Assembly: GCF_025398195.1 (NCBI RefSeq)
Contig: NZ_JAODNV010000024.1
Location: 1 to 41,397 of the forward strand
DNA from: Chelativorans petroleitrophicus
GTDB lineage: Bacteria; Pseudomonadota; Alphaproteobacteria; Rhizobiales; Rhizobiaceae
Direction of reading: 5' to 3'
DNA length: 41,397 nt
Shown here: piece by piece, positions 24,201 through 30,683 of the stretch
How the letters are laid out: each line of letters starts with the position of its first letter
Position numbering within the stretch: the stretch's first letter is position 1
Translations under genes and position numbers: made by a program
Notes under the pieces: model-generated
What the model was told of the DNA's origin: nothing
The model's database searches: none
Seen by the model: the letters and a program-made list of their open reading frames with translations, nothing else

Positions 24201-25285
24201 GGCCGCTCTCCATCATGGTCCTCGGGCTTTCACTGTCGTCCTCCTGGGGCAACGGACACGCGACGACCTACCGAGCGCTTCTGCGGGGACTGGCGGGCGA
24301 AGGGCATCGCGTGCACTTCCTTGAGCGAGACATGCCCTGGTATGAGGCGCACCGCGATCTGCCGGCTCCAGCCTTCTGCCGCCTTTCCTACTACCGCACG
24401 CTTTCCGATCTCGAGCGGTTTTCCGGTGAAATCCGCGGCGCGGACGCCATCATCATCGGCTCCTACGTGCCGGAAGGGACCGAGGTGATAAGCCGCGTGG
24501 CGGCCATGAAGCCGCAGCTCCTTGCGTTCTACGACATCGATACGCCCGTCACACTCGCCGCCCTGGCCGCGGGCGAGGAAAGCTTTCTCGCGCGCAGGCA
24601 GGTGCCACTTTTCGATCTCTATCTTTCGTTTTCCGGCGGCAAGGTGCTTGACCGTTTGGAGGAGGAATTCGGCGCGCGCCGGGCGGCCGCCTTCTACTGC
24701 TCCGTCGATCCGAAGGCCTATCAGCCGACCGGCGAGCCGCCCCGCTGGGATCTGGGCTATCTCGGCACTTACAGTCTAGACCGCCAGCCCAAGCTGGAGC
24801 GGCTTCTGATTGAGCCGGCGCGCCGCTTGCCGCAAAAGCGCTTCGTCGTGGCCGGTGCGCAATATCCGGACGGCATCGACTGGCCGGATAATGTCGAGCG
24901 CATCCCGCATCTGCCGCCCGAGGCGCATGCGTCCTTCTACAGCCGGCAGCGTTTCACCCTCAACGTAACGCGCGCCGATATGGTAGCCGCCGGCTGGTCT
25001 CCCAGCGTGCGGCTGTTCGAGGCGGCAGCCTGCGCCACGCCGATCGTGAGCGACCGGTGGGAAGGTCTGGATGAGATTTTCACCGACGGTCAGTCCATCC
25101 TTCTTGCCGATGGCACTGAAGACATGGTCGAGGCGCTTACAAAAATTCCGGACACCGTGCGCCTTTCCGTCGGGCAGGCCGCGCGCGCCTGCGTGCTTGA
25201 GCGGCATACGGGCCGCGCCCGCGCGCGTCAGCTCGTCCACCTGCTCAATGGCATTGCTGTCGAGGGCCTCGCAGAGGCGGGCTAG
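24197..25285 (+). CDS. CgeB-like glycosyltransferase (third of three)
   Basis: 362 residues. N-terminal LSLSSSWGNGHATTYRALLR matches the shared motif, and DIDTPVTLAAL plus SFSGGKVLDRLE parallel the second copy. C-terminal SPSVRLFEAAACATPIVSDRWEG, then the IFTDGQSILLA segment, forms the donor site. Probably arisen by duplication and divergence. Overlaps its predecessor by four bases. A 32-base gap, the largest in the operon, separates it from the UDP-glucuronate decarboxylase gene. Confidence 0.82.
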   Translation: MRPLSIMVLGLSLSSSWGNGHATTYRALLRGLAGEGHRVHFLERDMPWYEAHRDLPAPAFCRLSYYRTLSDLERFSGEIRGADAIIIGSYVPEGTEVISRVAAMKPQLLAFYDIDTPVTLAALAAGEESFLARRQVPLFDLYLSFSGGKVLDRLEEEFGARRAAAFYCSVDPKAYQPTGEPPRWDLGYLGTYSLDRQPKLERLLIEPARRLPQKRFVVAGAQYPDGIDWPDNVERIPHLPPEAHASFYSRQRFTLNVTRADMVAAGWSPSVRLFEAAACATPIVSDRWEGLDEIFTDGQSILLADGTEDMVEALTKIPDTVRLSVGQAARACVLERHTGRARARQLVHLLNGIAVEGLAEAG

Positions 25286-25317
25286 CCTCGTTCTTTGAAG
25301 CCGAAGGAATTCAGTGC

Positions 25318-26322
25318 ATGGATGCCATCAACACGAAAGCCCAGAAACGGGTGCTGGTTGCAGGCGGCGCCGGTTTCATCGGCTCGCATCTATGCGAAGC
25401 GCTGCTTGCCGAAGGCCACCGTGTCATCTGCCTCGACAGCTTCCTCACCGGTCAGCCGGCCAATGTAGCGCCGCTCGAAAATCATCCGGGTTTTACCTTC
25501 CTCCGCCACGACATTTGCGATCCGCTGGCGATCGGCGAGCCGCTCGATGAAATTTACAACCTCGCCTGCGCGGCCTCGCCCCCGCGTTATCAGGCCGACC
25601 CCGTCCACACGATGCTGACCAGCGTGCAGGGCACGCACAATCTGCTTGAGCTTGCATGCCGGCACGACGCGCGTTTCGTGCAGGCCTCCACGAGCGAGGT
25701 CTATGGCGACCCGGAAGTGCACCCCCAGCCGGAGGACTATCGCGGCAGTGTCAACTGCACTGGCCCGCGCGCATGCTATGACGAAGGCAAACGCGCTGCC
25801 GAGGCGCTGTGCTTTGACTATCTGAGGCTTGGCCGGGCGGATGTGCGCGTCGCGCGCATCTTCAATACTTACGGCCCCAGGATGCGCCCGGATGATGGCC
25901 GCATTGTCTCGAACCTGGTGAATCAGGCGCTCAAGGGCGCGCCGCTCACGGTCTACGGCACGGGCGAGCAGACCCGCTCCTTCTGTTATGTCACCGATAT
26001 GGTGAAGGGCTTGATGGCATTGATGGCATTGGCCCCCAACCCGAAGGTGCCTGTCAATCTCGGCAACCCGGGCGAGTTCACGGTGGGTGAGCTGGCCGCC
26101 ATGGTGCGCCGTCTGGTGCCCAGCGCCGGCCGGATCGTCTATCAGCCGCTTCCCCAAGACGACCCGCAACGCCGCAGGCCGGATATCGCGCGGGCTCAGG
26201 CGCTGCTCGGCTGGCAGCCGCGTGTTGCTCTCGCTCAGGGTCTGGAGGAGACCATTGCCTGGTTCCGTGACGCCGGGGCACGGCAGGAAAGACGTTCCCG
26301 GAAGCGCCGGGAAACGGTCTGA
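25318..26322 (+). CDS. UDP-glucuronate decarboxylase (UDP-xylose synthase)
   Basis: 334 residues, extended SDR. NAD motif GGAGFIGSH (16-24). STSEVYGDPEVHPQ (from about 124), with the T/S-x-E catalytic set, and GPRACYDEGKR with Y154 and K158 are the UXS signature. It decarboxylates UDP-glucuronate to UDP-xylose via a 4-keto intermediate. With Ugd it supplies UDP-xylose for the four glycosyltransferases upstream in the operon. Start ATG 25318 has AAGGA about ten bases upstream. The basic C-terminal tail (ERRSRKRRETV) is unusual. Confidence 0.9.
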   Translation: MDAINTKAQKRVLVAGGAGFIGSHLCEALLAEGHRVICLDSFLTGQPANVAPLENHPGFTFLRHDICDPLAIGEPLDEIYNLACAASPPRYQADPVHTMLTSVQGTHNLLELACRHDARFVQASTSEVYGDPEVHPQPEDYRGSVNCTGPRACYDEGKRAAEALCFDYLRLGRADVRVARIFNTYGPRMRPDDGRIVSNLVNQALKGAPLTVYGTGEQTRSFCYVTDMVKGLMALMALAPNPKVPVNLGNPGEFTVGELAAMVRRLVPSAGRIVYQPLPQDDPQRRRPDIARAQALLGWQPRVALAQGLEETIAWFRDAGARQERRSRKRRETV

Positions 26323-26343
26323 CGGCGTGGGCCAGACTGAAGC

Positions 26344-26562
26344 CTATCGCAACACCTTCTGCTTCGGCCTCGCACTGGTTTGGGCGGCTGTTCCGACAGC
26401 CTCTTCTCCGCGGCTTCGTCGCGCAAGCGCCTCCTGAAGCTGGAGTGCAAGCTGCAGCAGCCTTTCGGGCACTGGTTCCTTCTCGATCTCGCGCAGCAGG
26501 ATTTTGATTTCCGGCGGCAGGGTCTCCATGGGCGCAGAGCGCTCCTTGCTCGTTCGCTTCAT
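26344..26562 (-). CDS. Small NepR-like protein (possible anti-sigma factor)
   Basis: 72 residues from ATG 26562, selected for the GGGGGAG site upstream; ATG 26529 (METLPPEIK) is another option. The central segment ILLREIEKEPVPERLLQLAL resembles the EPVP-D/E-RFLDLL core helix of NepR, the anti-sigma factor that holds EcfG until phosphorylated PhyR removes it. The rest is not a good NepR match, and neither phyR nor ecfG is next to it. It could be a paralogue or an unrelated small protein sharing the helix. It converges with the glycan operon and is divergent from topoisomerase IB. Confidence 0.55.
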   Translation of the reverse strand: MKRTSKERSAPMETLPPEIKILLREIEKEPVPERLLQLALQLQEALARRSRGEEAVGTAAQTSARPKQKVLR

Positions 26563-26747
26563 GGTCTCCCCCGGTTGTCGACCCTCCATCGACAGGTTTG
26601 TCGTGTTAGACCCGGCTTGGCAACACCGTTGACCTCGCAATACCCGGATTTTTTGCCAATGGCCGCTGAATACGCCCGGGCGCGACGGAACAATGGCGCC
26701 AGCCGCTCATTTAGGGGGGCCAAGCTGGCCTCCCGGAACAAAAGCAG

Positions 26748-27824
26748 ATGCTGAAGAAGACGGACACGCCCGCGCCGCTGGCGGCAGACCCGATGGAGGA
26801 TGCCCGCCGGGCGCGGCTCACCTATGTCAGCGATAGCGAATCCGGCATCCGCCGCAAGCGGTCCGGCAAGGGCTTTGCCTATGTCGCGACGGATGGTTCG
26901 CGCATCACGGACGGGGAGACGCGCGCGCGTATCCGGGCGCTGGTCATCCCGCCCGCCTGGGAAGATGTCTGGATCTGTCCTTCTCCCGACGGGCACATCC
27001 AGGCCACGGGCCGCGATCAGCGGGGGCGCAAGCAGTACCGCTATCACCCCGACTGGCTCTCCTGCCGGGATGAGGCGAAATTCTCGAGCCTTGTCGCTTT
27101 CGCCGAGGCGCTGCCGGATCTGCGCGCCCAGGTGGACCGCGATCTTTCCAGGCAAGGTGTGCCGCTGGAAAGGGCGGTTGCCTCCATCGTGTGGCTGCTC
27201 GATCGCACGATGATCCGCATCGGCAACGTGGCCTACCGGCGGGACAACAACAGCTTCGGGCTCACCACGCTGGAAAACCGGCACGTGAACGTCGAAGGGG
27301 CAAGTCTGCGCTTTTCTTTCATCGGCAAGTCAGGCCAGGAGTGGAAGCTGCGGCTGTCGGACCGGCGCATTGCCCGCATCGTGCGCACGATCCAGGAAAT
27401 CCCCGGTCAGCATCTGTTCCAATATCTCGATGACGAGGGGGTGCGCCGGCCCGTCAATTCGCAGGACGTGAATGAATACATCCGCCTGCACGCGGGGGAG
27501 AGCTTCACCTCCAAGCATTTTCGCACCTGGGGCGCGACCTGCGCTGCCGCCCTTGCTTTTGCGGAGGCGGAGACGCCCGCAAGCAAGCGGCAGGCGGCCC
27601 GGCAGCTCAACGCGGTGGTCGACCATGTGGCGCGCCGCCTGCGCAACACGCGCGCTGTCTGTCGCCGGTGCTATATCCATCCTGCCGTGATCGACAGGTG
27701 GGAGGAGGGCCGGCTCGTTCCCGAATTGGCGGGCATCCGCCGCCGAAACCGCCGGGCGCTCAAAGGCTTCGATGCTGGGGAATCGTTGGTTCTGCGCTGG
27801 CTGCGTCAGTGCGGCGAAGCCTGA
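26748..27824 (+). CDS. DNA topoisomerase IB (poxvirus/bacterial type)
   Basis: 358 residues, typical of bacterial TopIB. The catalytic pentad can be traced: R157 (MIRIGN), K194 (IGKSG), R259 (KHFRTWGAT), H293 (VVDHVARRL) and the nucleophilic tyrosine Y309 in VCRRCYIHPAVID. It relaxes supercoils by a 3'-phosphotyrosine intermediate without ATP. In this group such genes often belong to stress regulons. GGAAC-N16-CATT at 26687-26711 is one base from the EcfG consensus and would suit such control, but is weak. ATG 26748 begins at the known N-terminus. Confidence 0.92.
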   Translation: MLKKTDTPAPLAADPMEDARRARLTYVSDSESGIRRKRSGKGFAYVATDGSRITDGETRARIRALVIPPAWEDVWICPSPDGHIQATGRDQRGRKQYRYHPDWLSCRDEAKFSSLVAFAEALPDLRAQVDRDLSRQGVPLERAVASIVWLLDRTMIRIGNVAYRRDNNSFGLTTLENRHVNVEGASLRFSFIGKSGQEWKLRLSDRRIARIVRTIQEIPGQHLFQYLDDEGVRRPVNSQDVNEYIRLHAGESFTSKHFRTWGATCAAALAFAEAETPASKRQAARQLNAVVDHVARRLRNTRAVCRRCYIHPAVIDRWEEGRLVPELAGIRRRNRRALKGFDAGESLVLRWLRQCGEA

Positions 27825-27831
27825 TGTCTAA

Positions 27832-27856
27832 GGAACATTAGTCCCTTCCGGTCGTT
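27832..27856 (+). promoter_or_regulatory. Candidate sigma-EcfG promoter upstream of a 51-codon gene
   Basis: GGAAC (27832-27836), 16 bases, CGTT (27853-27856): an exact match to the general stress consensus, directly after the topoisomerase stop. It would give a leader of about 135 bases before the small gene at 27999. An imperfect ten-base inverted repeat (27844-27853 with 27867-27876) followed by T5 at 27885 overlaps it and could be a weak terminator for topoisomerase IB. Confidence 0.6.
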
Positions 27857-27998
27857 GCGGCCCTATGACGGGAAGGCTCGTACCTTTTTCCGCAGCCTGC
27901 TGGCGGAACTGATGCCCGGCCGTTCAGGCGCGGGTGCTCCCGCGGCGCGACCGCATGCGCGTTCCTCCGGCCGCTAATCGAAATTTCTGGAGTGTTTC

Positions 27999-28154
27999 AT
28001 GCCGGATTATCTGTGGTTCTTCACCGTCGGGATTGCCCCCTTCCTGGTAGCTTTCGTGATCATTTATGCGCTTCTTAAGCGGCGTCGGCTCAGCCGGGAA
28101 GAGCGAGAGGCACGGGACGAGAAGACCCGCGAGCTCTACGAGAACCGCCGGTAG
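27999..28154 (+). CDS. 51-residue single-pass membrane protein
   Basis: Short gene reading MPDYLWFFTVGIAPFLVAFV at the start, then a basic KRRRLSREERE stretch and ending YENRR. One membrane helix at about residues 5-26 with a highly charged cytoplasmic tail. TGGAG lies eight bases before the ATG. No family recognised, though small one-helix proteins like this are common in stress regulons of Hyphomicrobiales. The EcfG-like promoter upstream and position inside the stress cluster support expression under stress. Its last 19 bases overlap the convergent proline-rich gene. Confidence 0.65.
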   Translation: MPDYLWFFTVGIAPFLVAFVIIYALLKRRRLSREEREARDEKTRELYENRR

Positions 28155-28327
28155 TAAGACAGCAGCCCGCTCATCCGCCGTGGCGGATTGTCGGTCTCAT
28201 CGGGATTGGGCAGCGGCTCCTCGTCAGGCATCCGGTCCGGGTTCGGCTCCCGCACCGGTTTCGGCCCTGGAAAGTCGGGCGGCGGAGGAGTCGGCGTCGG
28301 GTCCGGTATCGGACGGGGTACTCCCAT
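28136..28327 (-). CDS. Small proline-rich protein
   Basis: 63 residues from ATG 28327, chosen for the GGAGGAGG site just upstream. The first half is a low-complexity Pro/Asp repeat (IPDPTPTPPPPDFPGPKPV), and the C-terminus is SGLLSYYRRFS. No signal peptide or domain. Third gene of the minus-strand set that begins with the DUF427 gene at 29047; gap to its predecessor is 17 bases. Function unknown; likely disordered. Confidence 0.55.
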   Translation of the reverse strand: MGVPRPIPDPTPTPPPPDFPGPKPVREPNPDRMPDEEPLPNPDETDNPPRRMSGLLSYYRRFS

Positions 28328-28344
28328 CGCTTCCTCCTCCATTC

Positions 28345-28647
28345 TCACATCCGCAACAGGGTAAGCACGCCTGCGATGAAGAAGGCCGCGCCGACGATCA
28401 GCAGCGCGTAAAGCCAGAGCGCTCCGGGCGCCTCGCGGCGCGGAGCGTCTGCGTGCTGCCGCGCTTCCACTTCCTGCCTGCGCTGATCTTTGCTGACGGG
28501 CGTGCCCGCGGCCTCGTCGTCAGAGCCCAGCGGTGCGGCGGCGGGGTCCGGGAAGCGCACCTTGTCGGCCGTCCGTCCGTCGTCGATGTCGGAGCGGAGC
28601 CGATCGACGGTCGGTGGCTCCGCGTGATGCACTTTCCGCGCGCTCAT
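28345..28647 (-). CDS. Small C-terminally anchored membrane protein
   Basis: About 100 residues from ATG 28647 (MSARKVHHAEPP); ATGs at 28656 and 28662 are possible. A charged soluble part with VDRLRSDIDDGRTADKV is followed by one C-terminal membrane helix (LWLYALLIVGAAFFIAGVL, residues about 79-97), giving a tail-anchored topology. Unrecognised family. Gap of 16 bases to the DUF427 gene upstream, so probably the same transcript. Confidence 0.6.
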   Translation of the reverse strand: MSARKVHHAEPPTVDRLRSDIDDGRTADKVRFPDPAAAPLGSDDEAAGTPVSKDQRRQEVEARQHADAPRREAPGALWLYALLIVGAAFFIAGVLTLLRM

Positions 28648-28663
28648 GGCATCCATTCCCATC

Positions 28664-29047
28664 TCAGGGCATATGCGGCCTGTGCGCCAAATCCTCTTGC
28701 GGCTGGACCTCGATCCGCACCTTCCGCGGGTCGAATGCGCCGTGCTCGCGGATTGCGCCAATCGCGGGTGGCGGCTGATCATAGGTCCACATAACATCCT
28801 GTTCCGCCTCGCCCACGGCCGTCACATCCCAATATCTCGCTTGGCCCTTCCGCGGGCAGCGATACTCCGTTGGTGATGGCGACAGAAATTCGAAGTAGAT
28901 GTCCCGGAAGGGAATGTAGAGGGCGGGATCGTGTCCCTCCTCCCTCAAAAGGAGCGCATCCTTCGTCGATGCCAGCATGGCATCTGAAAACATGACGTTC
29001 ACGGTGCCGCGAAACGGCGCCACCGCAAGCTTGGGCTTCTCGTCCAC
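28664..29047 (-). CDS. DUF427-family protein
   Basis: 127 residues from GTG 29047, supported by GGGAGA seven to nine bases upstream and by the start of homology at KPKLAVAPFRGTVNV. DUF427 landmarks are ALYIPFRDIYFEFLSPSPTEYRCPRKGQARYWDV, split here as YIPFRDI, TEYRCPRKG and ARYWDV, then AWTYDQPPPAI-like (MWTYDQPPPAIGAI) and HGAFDP. The family adopts a small beta fold of unknown function. First gene of a three-gene minus-strand group under an EcfG-like site at 29076-29100. Confidence 0.82.
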   Translation of the reverse strand: MDEKPKLAVAPFRGTVNVMFSDAMLASTKDALLLREEGHDPALYIPFRDIYFEFLSPSPTEYRCPRKGQARYWDVTAVGEAEQDVMWTYDQPPPAIGAIREHGAFDPRKVRIEVQPQEDLAHRPHMP

Positions 29048-29075
29048 GTGCGTTTCTCCCTGTCTGCGGTCTCCT

Positions 29076-29100
29076 AACACGGCCCGAGGCGGCAGGTTCC
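29076..29100 (-). promoter_or_regulatory. Near-consensus sigma-EcfG promoter for the DUF427 group
   Basis: Minus strand GGAAC (29100-29096), 16 bases, TGTT (29079-29076), one base from GGAAC-N16-CGTT. It lies 29 bases upstream of the GTG at 29047. It is divergent to the exact match at 29107 with only six bases between the two GGAAC elements. The two sites share a GTTCC/GGAAC palindromic zone. Confidence 0.5.
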
Positions 29101-29106
29101 AGTTCC

Positions 29107-29132
29107 GGAACAAGTGTCTCGACTCCGGCGTT
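29107..29132 (+). promoter_or_regulatory. Sigma-EcfG promoter upstream of the HPF-like gene
   Basis: GGAAC (29107-29111), 17 bases, CGTT (29129-29132): an exact match to the consensus with the alternative allowed spacing. Transcription would begin near 29140, about 28 bases before ATG 29168. It faces the near-consensus site at 29076-29100. Confidence 0.65.
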
Positions 29133-29167
29133 TCGGTCGACAAAGGTTCACCTGACGCGAGAATGTC

Positions 29168-29752
29168 ATGCAGATTCCTCTCCAGATCGCGTTCCACCGG
29201 GCCGAGAAATCGGAGTGGGCGGAACAGGAGATCCGCGACCGGGTGGACAAGCTGTACGCCTATTACGACCGGATCACCGGCGTTCGCGTCACGGTGGACC
29301 AGCGGGCCGGGAACGTGGAACGCACGTTGCCCCCGGTGGTGCGCATCGAGATAAGCCTTCCAGGCAAGGCGCCGCTCGTCGTTGCCTATGAGCCCGACCG
29401 CCTGCAGCAGAAATTCCAAAACCCCGATCTCGGCAATGCCATCAACGACGCCTTCGCGATCGCCGAACGCCAGCTCGCACGGCTAAGTGAGGAGCGCCAG
29501 GGCCGCAGCAAGGCCGGTCAGCACGATTCGCAAAACCAGTTTCTGGGTCACGTGGCCCAGCTCTTTCCAGAGGAGGATCACGGATTTCTGCTCACCAAGG
29601 AGGGCGGCAGCCTCTATTTCCACCGTAACGCCATGCTTCAGGGCGACTTCGACAAGCTCCAGGTGGGCGACGAGGTCCGCTACGTGGAGGAGATCGGAGA
29701 CACGGGGCCGCTTGCCACAAAGGTTCGCGTGGTTGCAGCCCGTCGCGAATAG
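29168..29752 (+). CDS. HPF/RaiA-family ribosome-associated protein with C-terminal cold-shock domain
   Basis: 194 residues. The first 105 or so match the HPF/RaiA fold (beta-alpha-beta-beta-beta-alpha; RVTVDQRAGN, VRIEISLPGK, then a helix NAINDAFAIAERQLARL). From about 125 a cold-shock-like OB domain follows: GHVAQLFPEEDHGFLLT, SLYFHRNAML, LQVGDEVRYVEE and GPLATKVRVV. The protein should bind the ribosomal decoding region during stress and contact RNA with its tail. This differs from long HPF, whose C-terminal domain is a dimerisation unit. The EcfG-type promoter upstream agrees with a stress role. Confidence 0.85.
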   Translation: MQIPLQIAFHRAEKSEWAEQEIRDRVDKLYAYYDRITGVRVTVDQRAGNVERTLPPVVRIEISLPGKAPLVVAYEPDRLQQKFQNPDLGNAINDAFAIAERQLARLSEERQGRSKAGQHDSQNQFLGHVAQLFPEEDHGFLLTKEGGSLYFHRNAMLQGDFDKLQVGDEVRYVEEIGDTGPLATKVRVVAARRE

Positions 29753-29866
29753 CTCCGCCCGGGCCGGTAGAGACCCCGGCTCGGGGTGTGGCCCTCTTCA
29801 CGGGTGCACGGCGGAACCGGCGGCGCCTGCGGCGAATTTTCATCCATGCAGAACGAGGAAGGGCCG

Positions 29867-30664
29867 ATGACGAGCGATCCGCACAGCCTCGCCTCCGCCG
29901 TCGCGATCGATGCCCGTGCTGAACCTGTGGTGGACAGCGCCGAGGCCGAGGCCTTCTACGCCCATGCGATTGGCGAGTTGCTGAACAGCGGCATTCCTTT
30001 CCTCGTGGCCGGAACCTTCGCCGTAAGCGCCTATACCGGCATCTCCCGCGCGACAAAGGACCTCGACATCTTTTGCAAGGCAGGCGACTGGCCGCGAATA
30101 CTCGGCCATTTCCAGGCGCTCGGCGAACGGGTGGAGGTCGAGGACGAGCGCTGGCTGGGCAAAGTCCGCCGGGGCGAAGACTTCTTTGACGTCATTTTCG
30201 CCTCATCGAACGGCACCATGCCCGTTTCGGACAGCTGGTTCGAGCACGCCCGCAGGGCCAAGGTGCTGGGCCGCGAGGTGCGCCTCGTCGGTCCCACGGA
30301 GCTCGTCTGGTCGAAATGCTTCGTGCAGAACCGTGATCGCTATGACGGGCCGGATGTGGCACACCTCATCCTGCGCGCCCACGATCAGGTCGACTGGAAA
30401 AGGCTGCTCGCCCATATGGAAGTGCACTGGGAGGTGCTGCTCGTGCATCTCCTGAATTTCCGCTGGATCTATCCGGGCGAGCGCGAAACCGTGCCGGCCT
30501 GGCTGATGGACGAGCTGCTCGACCGCCTGCATCACCAACGGCGGCTGCCGCCCCCGCGCGTGCGCGTCTGCCGCGGAAGAATGTTTTCCACCGCCGATTA
30601 CGAGATCGACGTCCGGGAATGGGATTTTGCCGACATCGATTCCAACGGCGGCAGCGCGTCGTAA
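29867..30664 (+). CDS. Nucleotidyltransferase-fold protein
   Basis: 265 residues from ATG 29867 (GAGGAA site seven bases upstream); ATG 29846 is possible. The N-terminal domain has FLVAGTFAVSAYTGISRATKDLDIF (about residues 45-69), with the G-x-x-A helix and D-x-D metal pair of the polymerase-beta nucleotidyltransferase superfamily. A later FDVIFASS may give the third acidic residue. The closest groups are uncharacterised nucleotidyltransferases and AbiEii-like toxins; no antitoxin gene is adjacent, so a toxin role is not supported. A phosphoesterase gene follows after 19 bases and is likely co-transcribed. Confidence 0.75.
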   Translation: MTSDPHSLASAVAIDARAEPVVDSAEAEAFYAHAIGELLNSGIPFLVAGTFAVSAYTGISRATKDLDIFCKAGDWPRILGHFQALGERVEVEDERWLGKVRRGEDFFDVIFASSNGTMPVSDSWFEHARRAKVLGREVRLVGPTELVWSKCFVQNRDRYDGPDVAHLILRAHDQVDWKRLLAHMEVHWEVLLVHLLNFRWIYPGERETVPAWLMDELLDRLHHQRRLPPPRVRVCRGRMFSTADYEIDVREWDFADIDSNGGSAS

Positions 30665-30683
30665 GCACTCCGGGAAAGACGCC

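Noticed and set aside
29867-30664. Toxin-antitoxin module of AbiE type
   Set aside because: No AbiEi-like antitoxin gene is adjacent; the flanking genes are HPF and a phosphoesterase.
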